DNA of 53,366 nucleotides from Gemmatimonadota bacterium (GCA_002712305.1 PATE01000080.1:5305-58670); one strand, 5' to 3'; counted from the first letter of the stretch, positions 1-8,091 are shown. Notes: generated from the sequence alone by a model not told the origin. Program-made: numbers and translations.

Positions 1-115
1 CTCACATCTTCTCACAGATCTCGCGTTGGAGTAGTCCGCCGTAGTTCGTATCGTTGGCCCACGTGTGGACGCGTTGGTGCCCACATTCCATCACCCAGCA
101 CGAAAGGAGCCACCC

Positions 116-586
116 ATGGCGACGGACGTGAAAACGGCAGAGCAGATCCTCCAGGAAAAGGGAGGGGACTTGATCGCGGTGGGGGAGGAGACAGTCATAC
201 TCGAGGCGCTCAAGATCATGGTGGAGAGCAAGGTCGGCTCGATTCTGGTCAAAGAAGGAACGCGGGTCGTCGGTATCTATACCGAGCGAGATCTCAGCCG
301 CAATACGATCAACCCGGAGTTTGATGCGGCGACAACACAGATCAGCGAAGTCATGACCACCGGGCTGCGCTACGCCCCGCACACGGATACGGCCTTTGAC
401 CTGATGGACAAGTTTCTTGGCCTGCGTCTGCGACATCTGTTGATCGATCGCAACGGTGAATTCATCGGCATGCTGTCCATTGGAGATGTTGTGCGGTCTG
501 CCCTGCAGACCAGGACGGATGAGTTGGAACAACTGCAGGAGATTGCGAACTGGGAGTACTACGAGGAATGGAAACCCCGTTCCTGA
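116..586 (+). CDS. CBS-domain pair protein
   Basis: A 156-residue cytosolic protein made almost entirely of two CBS motifs, a tandem fold that usually binds adenine nucleotides and acts as a sensor module. The first repeat (about residues 20-75) has the typical VGIYTERDLSR end; the second (about 85-140) ends in FIGMLSIGDVV. There is no attached enzyme or channel domain, so its partner is unknown. ATG 116 is chosen because AAGGAG lies just upstream; a GTG at 65 in frame would add non-conserved residues. It reads toward the SGNH operon but is separated from it by about 100 bp. Family assignment is firm, the role is not. Confidence 0.9.
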   Translation: MATDVKTAEQILQEKGGDLIAVGEETVILEALKIMVESKVGSILVKEGTRVVGIYTERDLSRNTINPEFDAATTQISEVMTTGLRYAPHTDTAFDLMDKFLGLRLRHLLIDRNGEFIGMLSIGDVVRSALQTRTDELEQLQEIANWEYYEEWKPRS

Positions 587-687
587 TCAGCGCCTGACTG
601 ATCACACGATTCAGTTCGATCTCACCTTGACGGCGATGCTGGCGTTGGCCAGCATCGTCGTCGGCATTTCACCCAGGGCGAAGTGGG

Positions 688-1263
688 ATGAAGAGAGTGA
701 CGTTGATCGGTGACTCCATCCGGATGGGGTATCAACAGCACGTCGTGACGGCCCTGCAGGGACGCGCTGAGGTCTGGGGACCCGCAACCAATGGGGGTGA
801 TAGCAGCAAGGTTCGCACTCATCTGACCGAATGGATGCAGGAGGGCGCCGCAGACATCATCCATCTCAACTGTGGTCTGCATGACCTGCGAAAATCCTTC
901 GATACGGGCAAGGCACAGATCGACACAGAGAGCTATCGAGCCAATCTCTGCTACATCTTCGACGCTGTTGCTGCGACGGGTGTACCCCTGATCTGGGCAG
1001 CGACAACGCCGGTCAATGAGGCATGGCACCACGAGCGCAAAGGTTTCGACCGGTTAGAGGCCGATGTGGCAGCCTACAATGCCATCGCCTTAGAGGAGGC
1101 TCAGCAGCGCGGCATTCAGGTCAACGATCTGCATGCGGTCATCGAAAACGCCGGTCGCGATCGGCTGTTGTCAGAGGATGGGGTGCATTTCGGGGATCAG
1201 GGCTGTACTCTGCTGGGAGACCACGTCGCCACGTGTGTGCAACATTGTTGGGGAGACGAATAG
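688..1263 (+). CDS. SGNH/GDSL-type hydrolase
   Basis: A 191-residue intracellular esterase of the SGNH hydrolase superfamily; there is no signal peptide. The block I serine lies in LIGDSIRMGY near the N-terminus, the block III Asn in HLNCGLHD, and the C-terminal Asp/His pair in SEDGVHF. Such enzymes remove acyl groups from sugars or small molecules. It is the first gene of a compact operon: its TAG stop is 2 nt before the GTG of the GH3 gene. A de-acylating role on a sugar that the following glycosidase and dehydrogenases then process is inference from this arrangement. No strong ribosome-binding site is visible. Confidence 0.85.
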   Translation: MKRVTLIGDSIRMGYQQHVVTALQGRAEVWGPATNGGDSSKVRTHLTEWMQEGAADIIHLNCGLHDLRKSFDTGKAQIDTESYRANLCYIFDAVAATGVPLIWAATTPVNEAWHHERKGFDRLEADVAAYNAIALEEAQQRGIQVNDLHAVIENAGRDRLLSEDGVHFGDQGCTLLGDHVATCVQHCWGDE

Positions 1264-1265
1264 AG

Positions 1266-2324
1266 GTGGACGACAGCCTCAGACCGCTGATTCTACAGAC
1301 GGTGATGCGCGGCTTTCGTGGTGTGAGGGTGGGCGCAGATGACGCCGTCATGGCGGATGTGAAGCAAGGCTTGGGAAGTGTGGTGCTTTTCGATGTGGAC
1401 GGGCCAAGTGGAGGAACGATGGCCCGCAATGTGGAGTCCTCCGCTCAGATGGCTGAGTTGTGTGCGCATCTGCACCAAGCCGTGCCAGATCTACCCCTGC
1501 TGATCGCTATCGACATGGAAGGGGGCTTGGTGTGTCGTCTACACGAGCGTTACGGATTCCCCGCCACGATCTGTGCCCAGGATCTGGGGGCCACGGGCGA
1601 TCCTCAGCAGACCTACGATGCGGCGGCGGGTATTGCAGACACGCTCGCCACGGCGGGTATCAATCTGAATCTGGCGCCCTGTGTCGATGTCAACGTGAAT
1701 CCCGACAACCCGATCATCGGCAGCAAGAAACGCAGCTATGGAAGTGACCCCATGGCCGTCGCCGAGCATGCGGCTGCCTTCATCGGCGCTCACCGAGACC
1801 GTGGGATCCTGACGTGCCTCAAACACTTCCCCGGACATGGATCATCCCGTGACGACACGCACGTGGGGTTCACAGACGTGACCAAAACCTGGTCTGGCCA
1901 TGAACTGCTCCCTTTTCGTCGTCTGATCGAGCAAGGATTGGTGGACGCCGTCATGACGGCACACGTCGTCAATACACAACTCGACGACGTACCAGCCACA
2001 CTGTCGACATCGACCCTCGATACGCTTCTGCGTCAAGAGCTCGGATTCGAAGGTGTCGAGATCTCCGATGACATGGGGATGGGAGCCATTACCCGGCAGT
2101 ATGGCTTGGGCGAGGCCATCGTGAGCGCCTTGAATGCCGGCGTAGATATGTTCGCCCTCGCCAACCAGGGCAGTTATGAAGAGGACATCGTGGAACAAAC
2201 CATTCAAATCGTGACCGACGCGATCCGGGCAGGGACGCTCAAGCAGAGCCGTATCGAGTCCGCGGCTGGGCGAATACGCGCCCTGCGATCGCGTCTGGTG
2301 ACGAACCCACCGGAGGCGTCATGA
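1266..2324 (+). CDS. Glycoside hydrolase family 3 (NagZ-like)
   Basis: A 352-residue single-domain GH3 enzyme with the length of NagZ-type beta-N-acetylhexosaminidases. Visible motifs are AIDMEGG (substrate loop), KHFPGHG followed by DDTH (the NagZ-type His/Asp general acid-base loop) and ISDDMGM containing the nucleophile Asp. No signal peptide, so it acts in the cytoplasm. GTG 1266 is preferred because it directly follows the upstream stop and the residues before it are not GH3-like. Its TGA overlaps the ATG of the next SDR by 4 nt. It could serve muropeptide recycling, but its operon with an esterase and two dehydrogenases points to catabolism of another beta-glycoside (inference). Confidence 0.88.
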   Translation: MDDSLRPLILQTVMRGFRGVRVGADDAVMADVKQGLGSVVLFDVDGPSGGTMARNVESSAQMAELCAHLHQAVPDLPLLIAIDMEGGLVCRLHERYGFPATICAQDLGATGDPQQTYDAAAGIADTLATAGINLNLAPCVDVNVNPDNPIIGSKKRSYGSDPMAVAEHAAAFIGAHRDRGILTCLKHFPGHGSSRDDTHVGFTDVTKTWSGHELLPFRRLIEQGLVDAVMTAHVVNTQLDDVPATLSTSTLDTLLRQELGFEGVEISDDMGMGAITRQYGLGEAIVSALNAGVDMFALANQGSYEEDIVEQTIQIVTDAIRAGTLKQSRIESAAGRIRALRSRLVTNPPEAS

Positions 2325-3142
2325 GGTTTGAAGGAAGAGGTGTACTGGTCACGGGCGGCGGCTCCGGCATCGGTCGGTCGACGTGTTTGCGGGTGGCCGC
2401 AGAAGGAGCCCGTGTCGCCGTCGTTGACCTGCGGGCCGAACGAGCTCAGGAAACGGCACAGGAGATTGCCGCATCGGGTGGCCGAGCCATCGCATTGACG
2501 GCGGATGTCTCAAAAAGTGCTTCGGTAGACAACATGGCAGCCAGCGCCATCGACGCTTTTGGACCAATCGACACCCTCGTCAACAATGCGGGCATCGCTG
2601 CGGGCGACGACATACTCACCTTTGATGAATCGACGTGGGATCTCAATCTGTCCGTCGTACTCAAGAGTGTGTTCCTGGTGAGCCGCGCGCTTTTGCCGGC
2701 GATGATCGAGGCAGGAAGTGGCACGATCGTGAATGTCTCTTCCGTGAATGGCTTGACCGGCATCGGCGAAGAAGCCTATTCGGCCGCCAAGGCGGGGATG
2801 ATCAATCTGACACAGAACATGGCCATCAAGTATGGACCTCGGGGTGTTCGAGTGAATGTCGTGTGTCCGGGAACGGTGCGGACACCCATTTGGGACGGTG
2901 TCGTGGCCGACAAGCCCCAGATATTTGACGAGCTCACCCGCTGGTATCCCTTAGGCCGGGTGGGAGAACCCGAAGACATTGCGGCAGCGATCCTGTTCCT
3001 GGCTTCGAGCGACGCCAGTTGGATCACGGGACAAACCCTCACGGTGGATGGTGGTCTCACCGCGGGGAACCCGAGACTCCTGGAAGACGTGGACATCGAT
3101 GCTGGCTTTCCAGATGCAGCCAATCAGAAGGAGGGATTGTGA
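2321..3142 (+). CDS. SDR-family NAD(P) oxidoreductase (operon copy 1)
   Basis: A 273-residue classical short-chain dehydrogenase/reductase. The cofactor motif is TGGGSGIG at about residue 11, followed by NNAG, a catalytic Ser in VNVSSVNG and the active site YSAAK. The Asp at the end of the second beta strand (VVDLRAE) suggests a preference for NAD. The C-terminal ITGQTLTVDGG is typical. It overlaps the GH3 gene (ATGA) and the next SDR (GTGA), so the three are translationally coupled. The substrate is unknown; a sugar or polyol is inferred from the neighbours. Confidence 0.88.
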   Translation: MRFEGRGVLVTGGGSGIGRSTCLRVAAEGARVAVVDLRAERAQETAQEIAASGGRAIALTADVSKSASVDNMAASAIDAFGPIDTLVNNAGIAAGDDILTFDESTWDLNLSVVLKSVFLVSRALLPAMIEAGSGTIVNVSSVNGLTGIGEEAYSAAKAGMINLTQNMAIKYGPRGVRVNVVCPGTVRTPIWDGVVADKPQIFDELTRWYPLGRVGEPEDIAAAILFLASSDASWITGQTLTVDGGLTAGNPRLLEDVDIDAGFPDAANQKEGL

Positions 3143-3888
3143 ATCGACTGGAGAATCGTGTCGCCGTCATCACCGGTGGTGCCACCGGTATCGGTGGCGC
3201 CGCGGCCGAACTGTGTGCGGCAGAGGGGGCCATCGTTCATCTGCTGGATGCGAATGCAGAGGATGGACGGGCGACGGAAGCACGGATTCGGGACCATGGA
3301 GGGGTGGCCCGTTTCCACGAGGTCGATGTGCGTGATGCCGAGCAGCTTCGCGCGACTTTTGAACGGATTCGAACCACAGACGAACAGATCCACGTGCTCG
3401 TATGCAGCGCGGGCGTTCTGCGCGGTGCCTATTGTGGCATCGACGATCTCGATGAAGAGGATTGGGATGCCACCCTCGATACGAACCTGAAGGGCACGTA
3501 TCTGACGACACGATTCGCAGCACCTGGCCTGCGCAAGGCGGACAAGTCAGTGATCCTGTTGATCTCCTCCGGCGCCGGCGTTCGAGGAGGGTCTTCCTCC
3601 TACGCCTATGCGGCAAGCAAGGCCGGTGTGCACGGGCTGCAGTACAACCTGCAGAGCGACCTGGGCGCCACGGGCAGTCGGATCCACGTGGTCTGTCCGG
3701 GAGGAATCGCCACGCCACTGAAGCTGAAGAATGTCGCTGAGGGCGCAGCCTCTCGAGGAGAGAACGTGGAAGCCGCCGTCGCCGGCGCCCGTGAGTCGCT
3801 CGGCGATCCCGTGGGCGTGGCGCGTGTGCTCACGTTTCTCGCTTCCGACGATGGAGACTACGTGCGCGGGACTATTTTTACGCGCTGA
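3139..3888 (+). CDS. SDR-family NAD(P) oxidoreductase (operon copy 2)
   Basis: A 249-residue classical SDR, clearly diverged from the one before it. It has TGGATGIG at the N-terminus, CSAG in place of the usual NNAG, a Ser in LLISSGAG and YAYAASKAG with the catalytic Tyr/Lys. Asp after the second strand (LLDANAED) suggests NAD. GTG 3139 overlaps the preceding stop. The protein stops at RGTIFTR, a little short of the usual SDR C-terminal strand. It ends the SGNH-GH3-SDR-SDR operon and is 6 bp from the convergent formamidase stop, with no obvious terminator between them. Confidence 0.85.
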   Translation: MNRLENRVAVITGGATGIGGAAAELCAAEGAIVHLLDANAEDGRATEARIRDHGGVARFHEVDVRDAEQLRATFERIRTTDEQIHVLVCSAGVLRGAYCGIDDLDEEDWDATLDTNLKGTYLTTRFAAPGLRKADKSVILLISSGAGVRGGSSSYAYAASKAGVHGLQYNLQSDLGATGSRIHVVCPGGIATPLKLKNVAEGAASRGENVEAAVAGARESLGDPVGVARVLTFLASDDGDYVRGTIFTR

Positions 3889-3894
3889 GGGTTT

Positions 3895-4785
3895 TCACGG
3901 GACCAGCTCACGAGAAACGACGGCTCGTGTCGTGACCGGAAATTCTCCCGGTTCGCAGCACTGGCAGATCTGAACGTCGACGGCTGCGCTCATCAGCATA
4001 TAGGCGTCTTCGAAGCTCAGACCGAGCCGCTGCTGCATGAGATCCACCATGGAGTCGGCCGCCATCCGGGCTGCGTCGCCCAGGTCATCCCCCTCTCCTG
4101 TAGTCACCCAGTGTCCGTCCGTTTCGACCAATGGCCGCTGGGTTTGGGCCCCCTTCACCAGACTGATGGTGGCTGTCACTTCCGCACAGATCTCCAGACC
4201 GATGAAGGTGACTTCCCCATCGCCCATGGCCCCATGGACGTCGCCTAACCCTAAGCCGGCGCCATCCACCTGAACCGGCAAATGCACCCGGCTGCCCTCG
4301 CCGATGAAACGATTGTCCATGTTGCCTCCATGAGGCCCCGCATACCCGGTAGAAACACCGTCGCCCTTCGGTGACGTGCCGATGACACCGACCATTGGGT
4401 TTGCAGCGAATCGCAGATCGCCGAAGTGCACGACACCGTCGACGACTGGCACGATTCGAGTGGCGTAGGTATCGGCTCGATGGGCGAGCAGCCCTTCTCC
4501 TTTTTTCACTGCGAGGAATCCTGCGTCGGCCAGCTCGATTGAGTCGATGGTCACACATAGACCGTCACCGGGCTCGGCCCCCCGAACGTAGACAGGTCCC
4601 GTCGCCGGGTTGGAGCCGACCGGATGAGGATGATCCAACAGGTGATCGTCGCTCTGGATCGTTCCGGAGCGTGCGTCGTACGTATCGAAGATGACCGTGT
4701 CCCCCGGCTCGACTTCTAAGGCAGGGGGCAGACTCTTGTCGAGGACGTAGACGATCTGTTCGCGGGACAGGTGATGTGTTGCCAT
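3895..4785 (-). CDS. Acetamidase/formamidase family protein
   Basis: A 296-residue cytosolic amidase of the FmdA/AmdA family, which hydrolyses formamide or acetamide to ammonia plus the acid. Recognisable parts are VEPGDTVIFDT near the N-terminus, NPATGPVYVRGAEPGD, the GPHGGNMDNR segment and a central GDVHGAMGDGE, all characteristic of the family. ATG 4785 is chosen for the upstream GGAG; an in-frame extension to 4893 adds unrelated residues. It stands alone on the minus strand. It may supply nitrogen from small amides; the true substrate cannot be read from the sequence. Confidence 0.9.
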   Translation of the reverse strand: MATHHLSREQIVYVLDKSLPPALEVEPGDTVIFDTYDARSGTIQSDDHLLDHPHPVGSNPATGPVYVRGAEPGDGLCVTIDSIELADAGFLAVKKGEGLLAHRADTYATRIVPVVDGVVHFGDLRFAANPMVGVIGTSPKGDGVSTGYAGPHGGNMDNRFIGEGSRVHLPVQVDGAGLGLGDVHGAMGDGEVTFIGLEICAEVTATISLVKGAQTQRPLVETDGHWVTTGEGDDLGDAARMAADSMVDLMQQRLGLSFEDAYMLMSAAVDVQICQCCEPGEFPVTTRAVVSRELVP

Positions 4786-5079
4786 GAAGTTGACTCCAAT
4801 GCTGGTGAGGGCGATCGGGGCAAACCTATGGCGACGGTCGTTACCGAGATAGTCGTTGAGATAAAGATCGGTCGTGTTTGAGGCCAGAACCAAATGATCC
4901 CTCCGGTGAGGGCCACCGGAAGGATCAAAGGGCGCGGTGCTGATCGATAATGACGAAGTGTCGGCGAAGATCCCTCGTCATCATCCTCTTCAAGCGAATA
5001 GGTCGTTCGCTTCGAAGGGTGCCTCCAGGATGGCTGGACCGCCGCACGATGCGGGGCTGATCCGGCTCAGTGCGGGGCC
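4786..5079. other. Non-coding stretch before the GHMP remnant
   Basis: About 290 bp with no convincing gene. It should hold the formamidase promoter on the minus strand. Where the N-terminal half of the following GHMP kinase would be expected, none of the three forward frames shows kinase motifs, so that half appears deleted rather than merely frameshifted. Confidence 0.4.
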
Positions 5080-5697
5080 GTGTCTTGGAAGCGACAGAAG
5101 ATCGGAACCGAGAAACTTGGTCAGCAGTGTGGGATTCAGGACCAGCTGTGCTCTGCCTTCGGTGGCATCAACTACATCGAGATGTTTCGCTATCCTCATG
5201 CTGCCGTATCGCAGATCCACATCGCCAACGACGTTTGGTGGGAATTGGAGCGTCGGTTAGTCCTCATCTTCCTCGGAAAGGCCCATTCCTCTTCGGCCGT
5301 CCATGAGAAAGTCATCGCTGAACTGGAGGGAGCCGGCCCCGGCAATCCGAAACTCGATGCACTGAGACAAACGGCAGACACTTCGCACGACGCTGTCTAT
5401 GCAGGTGACTTTTCGGCCCTGGGCAAGGCGATGGTGAATAACACGGCTGCCCAGGCCCAACTCCATCCGGATCTGGTAGGGTCCGATGCACAGAAGGTCA
5501 TCGAGATCGCTAGGGCCCATGGCGCGTTGGGTTGGAAGGTAAACGGTGACGGAGGTTCTCTTACGCTTCTGACAGGCGATGTATCGCATCAGCGACGCGA
5601 GATGGTGACCGCCATTGAGGCCGCCGCACCTGGCTTCCGTGCACTGCCTATTTATTTGAGTCGCCACGGGTTGCGACAGTGGGAGTCGATTTGCTGA
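5080..5697 (+). pseudogene. Truncated GHMP kinase (HddA-like C-terminal half)
   Basis: About 205 residues match the C-terminal half of GHMP-superfamily sugar kinases of the D-glycero-D-manno-heptose 7-phosphate kinase type: TEKLGQQCGIQDQLCSAFGG, then FLGKAHSSSAVHEKVI, then a conserved C-terminal region ending near ALPIYLSRHGL. The N-terminal half with the ATP-binding GLGSSA motif is absent, and the reading frame enters conserved sequence within a few codons of the only possible start, a GTG. A kinase without that half cannot bind ATP normally, so this is most likely a decayed gene. A short stand-alone C-domain protein is a less likely alternative. Confidence 0.8.
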
Positions 5698-5820
5698 GTT
5701 ATTAACGGAAATGTATTTTGGAGAGATTGCCAGTTTTCATCGGTGACCCGGAGATACCGTTTGAACCATCCTTGTTTTAGACCGTGGTATTCAGGTCGAA
5801 CCTTTCCTGCTGATGAAGTG

Positions 5821-6882
5821 ATGGCCGTATTTGATCAGGACCCGCAACCACAGGTCCTCTACGACCAGACCGATTCGGCGGGAATTGAAGGCGCCTATGC
5901 AGACATCATGCGCGGTCTCTACGACAAGATGGACTCTCTCAAGCGTTCGCCCGATGACTTTCGCACGTGGACGGATGAAGACGGCTATCTGACGTTCTAC
6001 AACGCCTTGCTCGACTTCGCCGGTGACGAGACGAAGGACCGGGTTCAGGTTCTACAGCAACTTGGCGAGTTCAAATTCAGGGCGGGCTCCGGGCCCGATG
6101 AAAAGAAGAAACTGATCGAGGAGTGTTTCGCTGAAGCGACCGATCAGGAAGACCCAAGAATCGTGGCAACGTCACGGTCTCGTCGCCTGTCTCAGATCTG
6201 GTCGCCGAAGACAGATACCATCCTCGATTACATCGTCAGTCGACCGGCCCAGGCGGGGCGGGTCCTGTCAGATCGACTCAATCCGACCAACACCGAACCT
6301 CTGCAATTGGTGGGTCATCCCTTCAAGGATGTGCGCAGCACGGATCTGCAGCCGGTTGCCGATGCCAAGGTCATCGCTTTCGAGCGTGGATCTGAAATTC
6401 ATATCATCCCGGGGGTCAGCAAGACCCTTACGAACTGGGATGCGGACACGGCGTCCGTGGGCGGTGTCGAACAGGTGTCGTTGTTCGAGACATTGCTGCT
6501 GCACGAACTGGTCGAATTGGTGTCCCGTGAAGAAAACCCCGATTTACCGGCCCTCTACACGCACATGATCGCGTCGAGCTTCGAACGGTATCTCAAGGCC
6601 GACCTACTGTCGGTAGCCGTAGAGGATTTCTTTCTGGAGTGGCCGGTGCGTTCCGAGGCAGAGGAAGCGGAGCGCTACGAAGAACAGTTGAAGATGGACA
6701 TGGAGGAGGCGCGCGCCATGTTCGCCGAAGAAGATATTCCAGACACCTTCGATGACGACGACGATGACGAACTACCCGTCGACAGCGACGGCAAGGTGCC
6801 GGTGAAGAAGAAGAAGAAGATTGTGAAGAAGAAAGTCGTGAAAAAAAAGGTCGTGAAAAAGGTAAAAAAGAAGAAGGAGTAG
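5821..6882 (+). CDS. Unknown protein with acidic stretch and lysine-rich tail
   Basis: I do not recognise this family. It is about 353 residues from ATG 5821; a GTG at 5743 would add 26 atypical residues and neither start has a clear ribosome-binding site. The body looks globular and mixed alpha/beta, with a possible metal-binding HELVE near residue 230. The C-terminus is striking: a run of about six Asp and a Glu (near 320), then about 25 residues almost entirely Lys and Val arranged as repeats of KKKVV. Such tails are seen in nucleic-acid-binding proteins. A hairpin terminator follows. It converges on the BMC operon; a functional link is only possible. Confidence 0.7.
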   Translation: MAVFDQDPQPQVLYDQTDSAGIEGAYADIMRGLYDKMDSLKRSPDDFRTWTDEDGYLTFYNALLDFAGDETKDRVQVLQQLGEFKFRAGSGPDEKKKLIEECFAEATDQEDPRIVATSRSRRLSQIWSPKTDTILDYIVSRPAQAGRVLSDRLNPTNTEPLQLVGHPFKDVRSTDLQPVADAKVIAFERGSEIHIIPGVSKTLTNWDADTASVGGVEQVSLFETLLLHELVELVSREENPDLPALYTHMIASSFERYLKADLLSVAVEDFFLEWPVRSEAEEAERYEEQLKMDMEEARAMFAEEDIPDTFDDDDDDELPVDSDGKVPVKKKKKIVKKKVVKKKVVKKVKKKKE

Positions 6883-6958
6883 ACATCCCCAGAGCGGAGA
6901 GGTCAACTCCTTCAATGTACCAACTTCGCGAGCAGAAGCTCTCACACGATGATCGGAC

Positions 6959-6981
6959 AAGGCGCCTTGGGCGCCTTTTTT
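6959..6981 (+). terminator. Rho-independent terminator of the Lys-tail gene
   Basis: An 8-bp perfect stem (AAGGCGCC / GGCGCCTT) with a 3-nt TTG loop runs into six T, about 75 bp after the stop at 6882. On the minus strand the stem is not followed by T, so it serves the plus strand. Confidence 0.8.
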
Positions 6982-6990
6982 GTGGCCGAA

Positions 6991-7335
6991 TCAGTCTGTG
7001 GTCTGGCTGCGCTTCACATCGGCATGCGCTTCTTCTGCCACCTGAAGATCACCGGCCGCCTGCCGGATCTGGTCGCACAGCCCACCCACTTCATCCACCG
7101 AGACCGACTCTCCTGCTTCGAGGCGTGTGAACGCCACCGCACCCAACTCAGCCTGGAGACGACTCAAGCGAGTCTTCGCCGCAGCCACATCGAGGCGCGC
7201 ACGTCCGACCTGGGTCAACTCTTCCGCCTTGTTCATCGCCAACTCTGCGCCGTCCTGAAGACCCCGCTTCAGGTTATCCCACAGTCGGTCTACACCGGTT
7301 TCGTGCTCGTGAGAATCGGTCGTGTCTTCAGTCAT
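6991..7335 (-). CDS. Small coiled-coil protein (unknown), third gene of rpsR-BMC operon
   Basis: A 114-residue acidic, charged protein with no signal peptide or membrane segment. After a polar His/Asp/Glu-rich N-terminus (about 1-15), two long amphipathic helices are evident: about 17-68 and about 78-108, rich in Ala, Leu, Glu and Arg, consistent with a helical hairpin or coiled coil. I know no family for it. The ATG is 2 nt after the BMC stop and has GGAAG upstream, so it is co-transcribed and probably coupled with the BMC gene. It may be an adaptor or cargo for the shell protein, which is inference from position alone. Confidence 0.75.
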   Translation of the reverse strand: MTEDTTDSHEHETGVDRLWDNLKRGLQDGAELAMNKAEELTQVGRARLDVAAAKTRLSRLQAELGAVAFTRLEAGESVSVDEVGGLCDQIRQAAGDLQVAEEAHADVKRSQTTD

Positions 7336-7337
7336 GG

Positions 7338-7844
7338 CTATTCTTCCTCCGTGCCGAGCACGCGCTGCAACTCGGCCAGCAGTTGTCCCTTGTTCGCTCT
7401 CGAAACCTCACGGCCCTGCAGTTGAACGCCCGCCGTCCGGCGCGCCAGCTGACGAAGTCGGGTAACAGACATGCCTTCCAAGTCAGCAGGGTCTGTTGGT
7501 TCGGCCAGAGGCGCTACCGCGTTCACGGACATTGCAGCGGTTGTCGGTGGATGTTCGGACGAGGCGATCGTCGCCATCGGCAGGTGGGGAGCTGGGATCA
7601 CGTGAGAACTGATGAGCTCACCGACCTGCTTGGCCGCAGCGGAACCGGCCCGAACGGCGGCCTGCACGGCGGCTACATCACCACTCAAGCGTAGTGAAAC
7701 GAGTCCGCCGCCAATGCGCTCGATGCCCATCAACTGGACATCTGCGGCTTTGGCGGCGGTATCGGCTGCTTCTAGAACGCCGACCAGACCACGGGTTTCG
7801 ATGAGTCCTAGTGCAGGTGCGCCAGAGGACGCGGACTCACCCAT
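7338..7844 (-). CDS. BMC-domain shell protein with SAP/Rho-N-like C-terminal domain
   Basis: A 168-residue protein with one bacterial microcompartment (BMC) domain at about residues 10-90. It begins ALGLIETRGLVG and contains the pore-loop region GIERIGGGLVSL and the end AAAKQVGELISSHVIP, all hallmarks of PduA/EutM/CcmK-type hexameric shell proteins. After a Pro/Ala-rich linker the last 45 residues (MSVTRLRQLARR ... KGQLLAELQRVL) resemble a SAP or Rho N-terminal helical module, which in other proteins binds nucleic acid. ATG 7844 lies 10 nt after the rpsR stop; a GTG at 7904 would overlap rpsR. No other shell or cargo gene is in the window. The BMC call is strong, the tail assignment moderate. 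Confidence 0.9.
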   Translation of the reverse strand: MGESASSGAPALGLIETRGLVGVLEAADTAAKAADVQLMGIERIGGGLVSLRLSGDVAAVQAAVRAGSAAAKQVGELISSHVIPAPHLPMATIASSEHPPTTAAMSVNAVAPLAEPTDPADLEGMSVTRLRQLARRTAGVQLQGREVSRANKGQLLAELQRVLGTEEE

Positions 7845-7854
7845 CGTGGGTCGA

Positions 7855-8067
7855 TCAGCGGGAGTCGTTGATGGTATACGGTAAGAGACCGAGGTAGCGG
7901 GCACGCTTGATCGCGCGTACGATGCGCGCCTGCTGCGTGCGCGTCGCGCCCGTTCTGCGCGCCGGTTCGATCTTACCGATCGGCGTGAGAAAGCGAGCGA
8001 GGACGTCGAGACGCTTGTAGTCGATCTCCTCGGGCTTCAGCTTCGCCGTAAACTCTTTGCGATTCAC
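7855..8067 (-). CDS. rpsR: Ribosomal protein bS18
   Basis: A protein of the small ribosomal subunit. IDYKRLDVLARFLTP, then GKIEPARRTG, then QQARIVRAIKRARYLGLLPY follow the family pattern closely. From GTG 8067 it is 70 residues, slightly shorter than usual, and no strong Shine-Dalgarno precedes that codon. An ATC codon at 8076 has CAGGAG 9 nt upstream and would give an N-terminus I/M-ARVNRKEF, more like other S18 proteins; see findings. Its usual partners rpsF and rplI are absent. Instead it is the first gene of an operon with a BMC shell protein and a small coiled-coil protein. Confidence 0.93.
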   Translation of the reverse strand: MNRKEFTAKLKPEEIDYKRLDVLARFLTPIGKIEPARRTGATRTQQARIVRAIKRARYLGLLPYTINDSR

Positions 8068-8085
8068 CCTGGCGATGACGACTGG

Positions 8086-8091
8086 CTCCTG
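8086..8091 (-). promoter_or_regulatory. Shine-Dalgarno-like site of rpsR
   Basis: Reads CAGGAG on the minus strand. It is 9 nt from an in-frame ATC (8076) and 18 nt from the first standard start codon GTG (8067), so it bears on the start choice. Confidence 0.5.

Noticed and set aside
5080-5697. Treating the GHMP gene as an intact small kinase
   Set aside because: The ATP-binding half is missing and no other frame upstream supplies it.
6805-6882. Lys-rich codon run as a microsatellite or assembly artefact
   Set aside because: The frame is maintained, codons vary (AAG/AAA, GTG/GTC/GTA) and it ends in a stop followed by a terminator, so it is coding.
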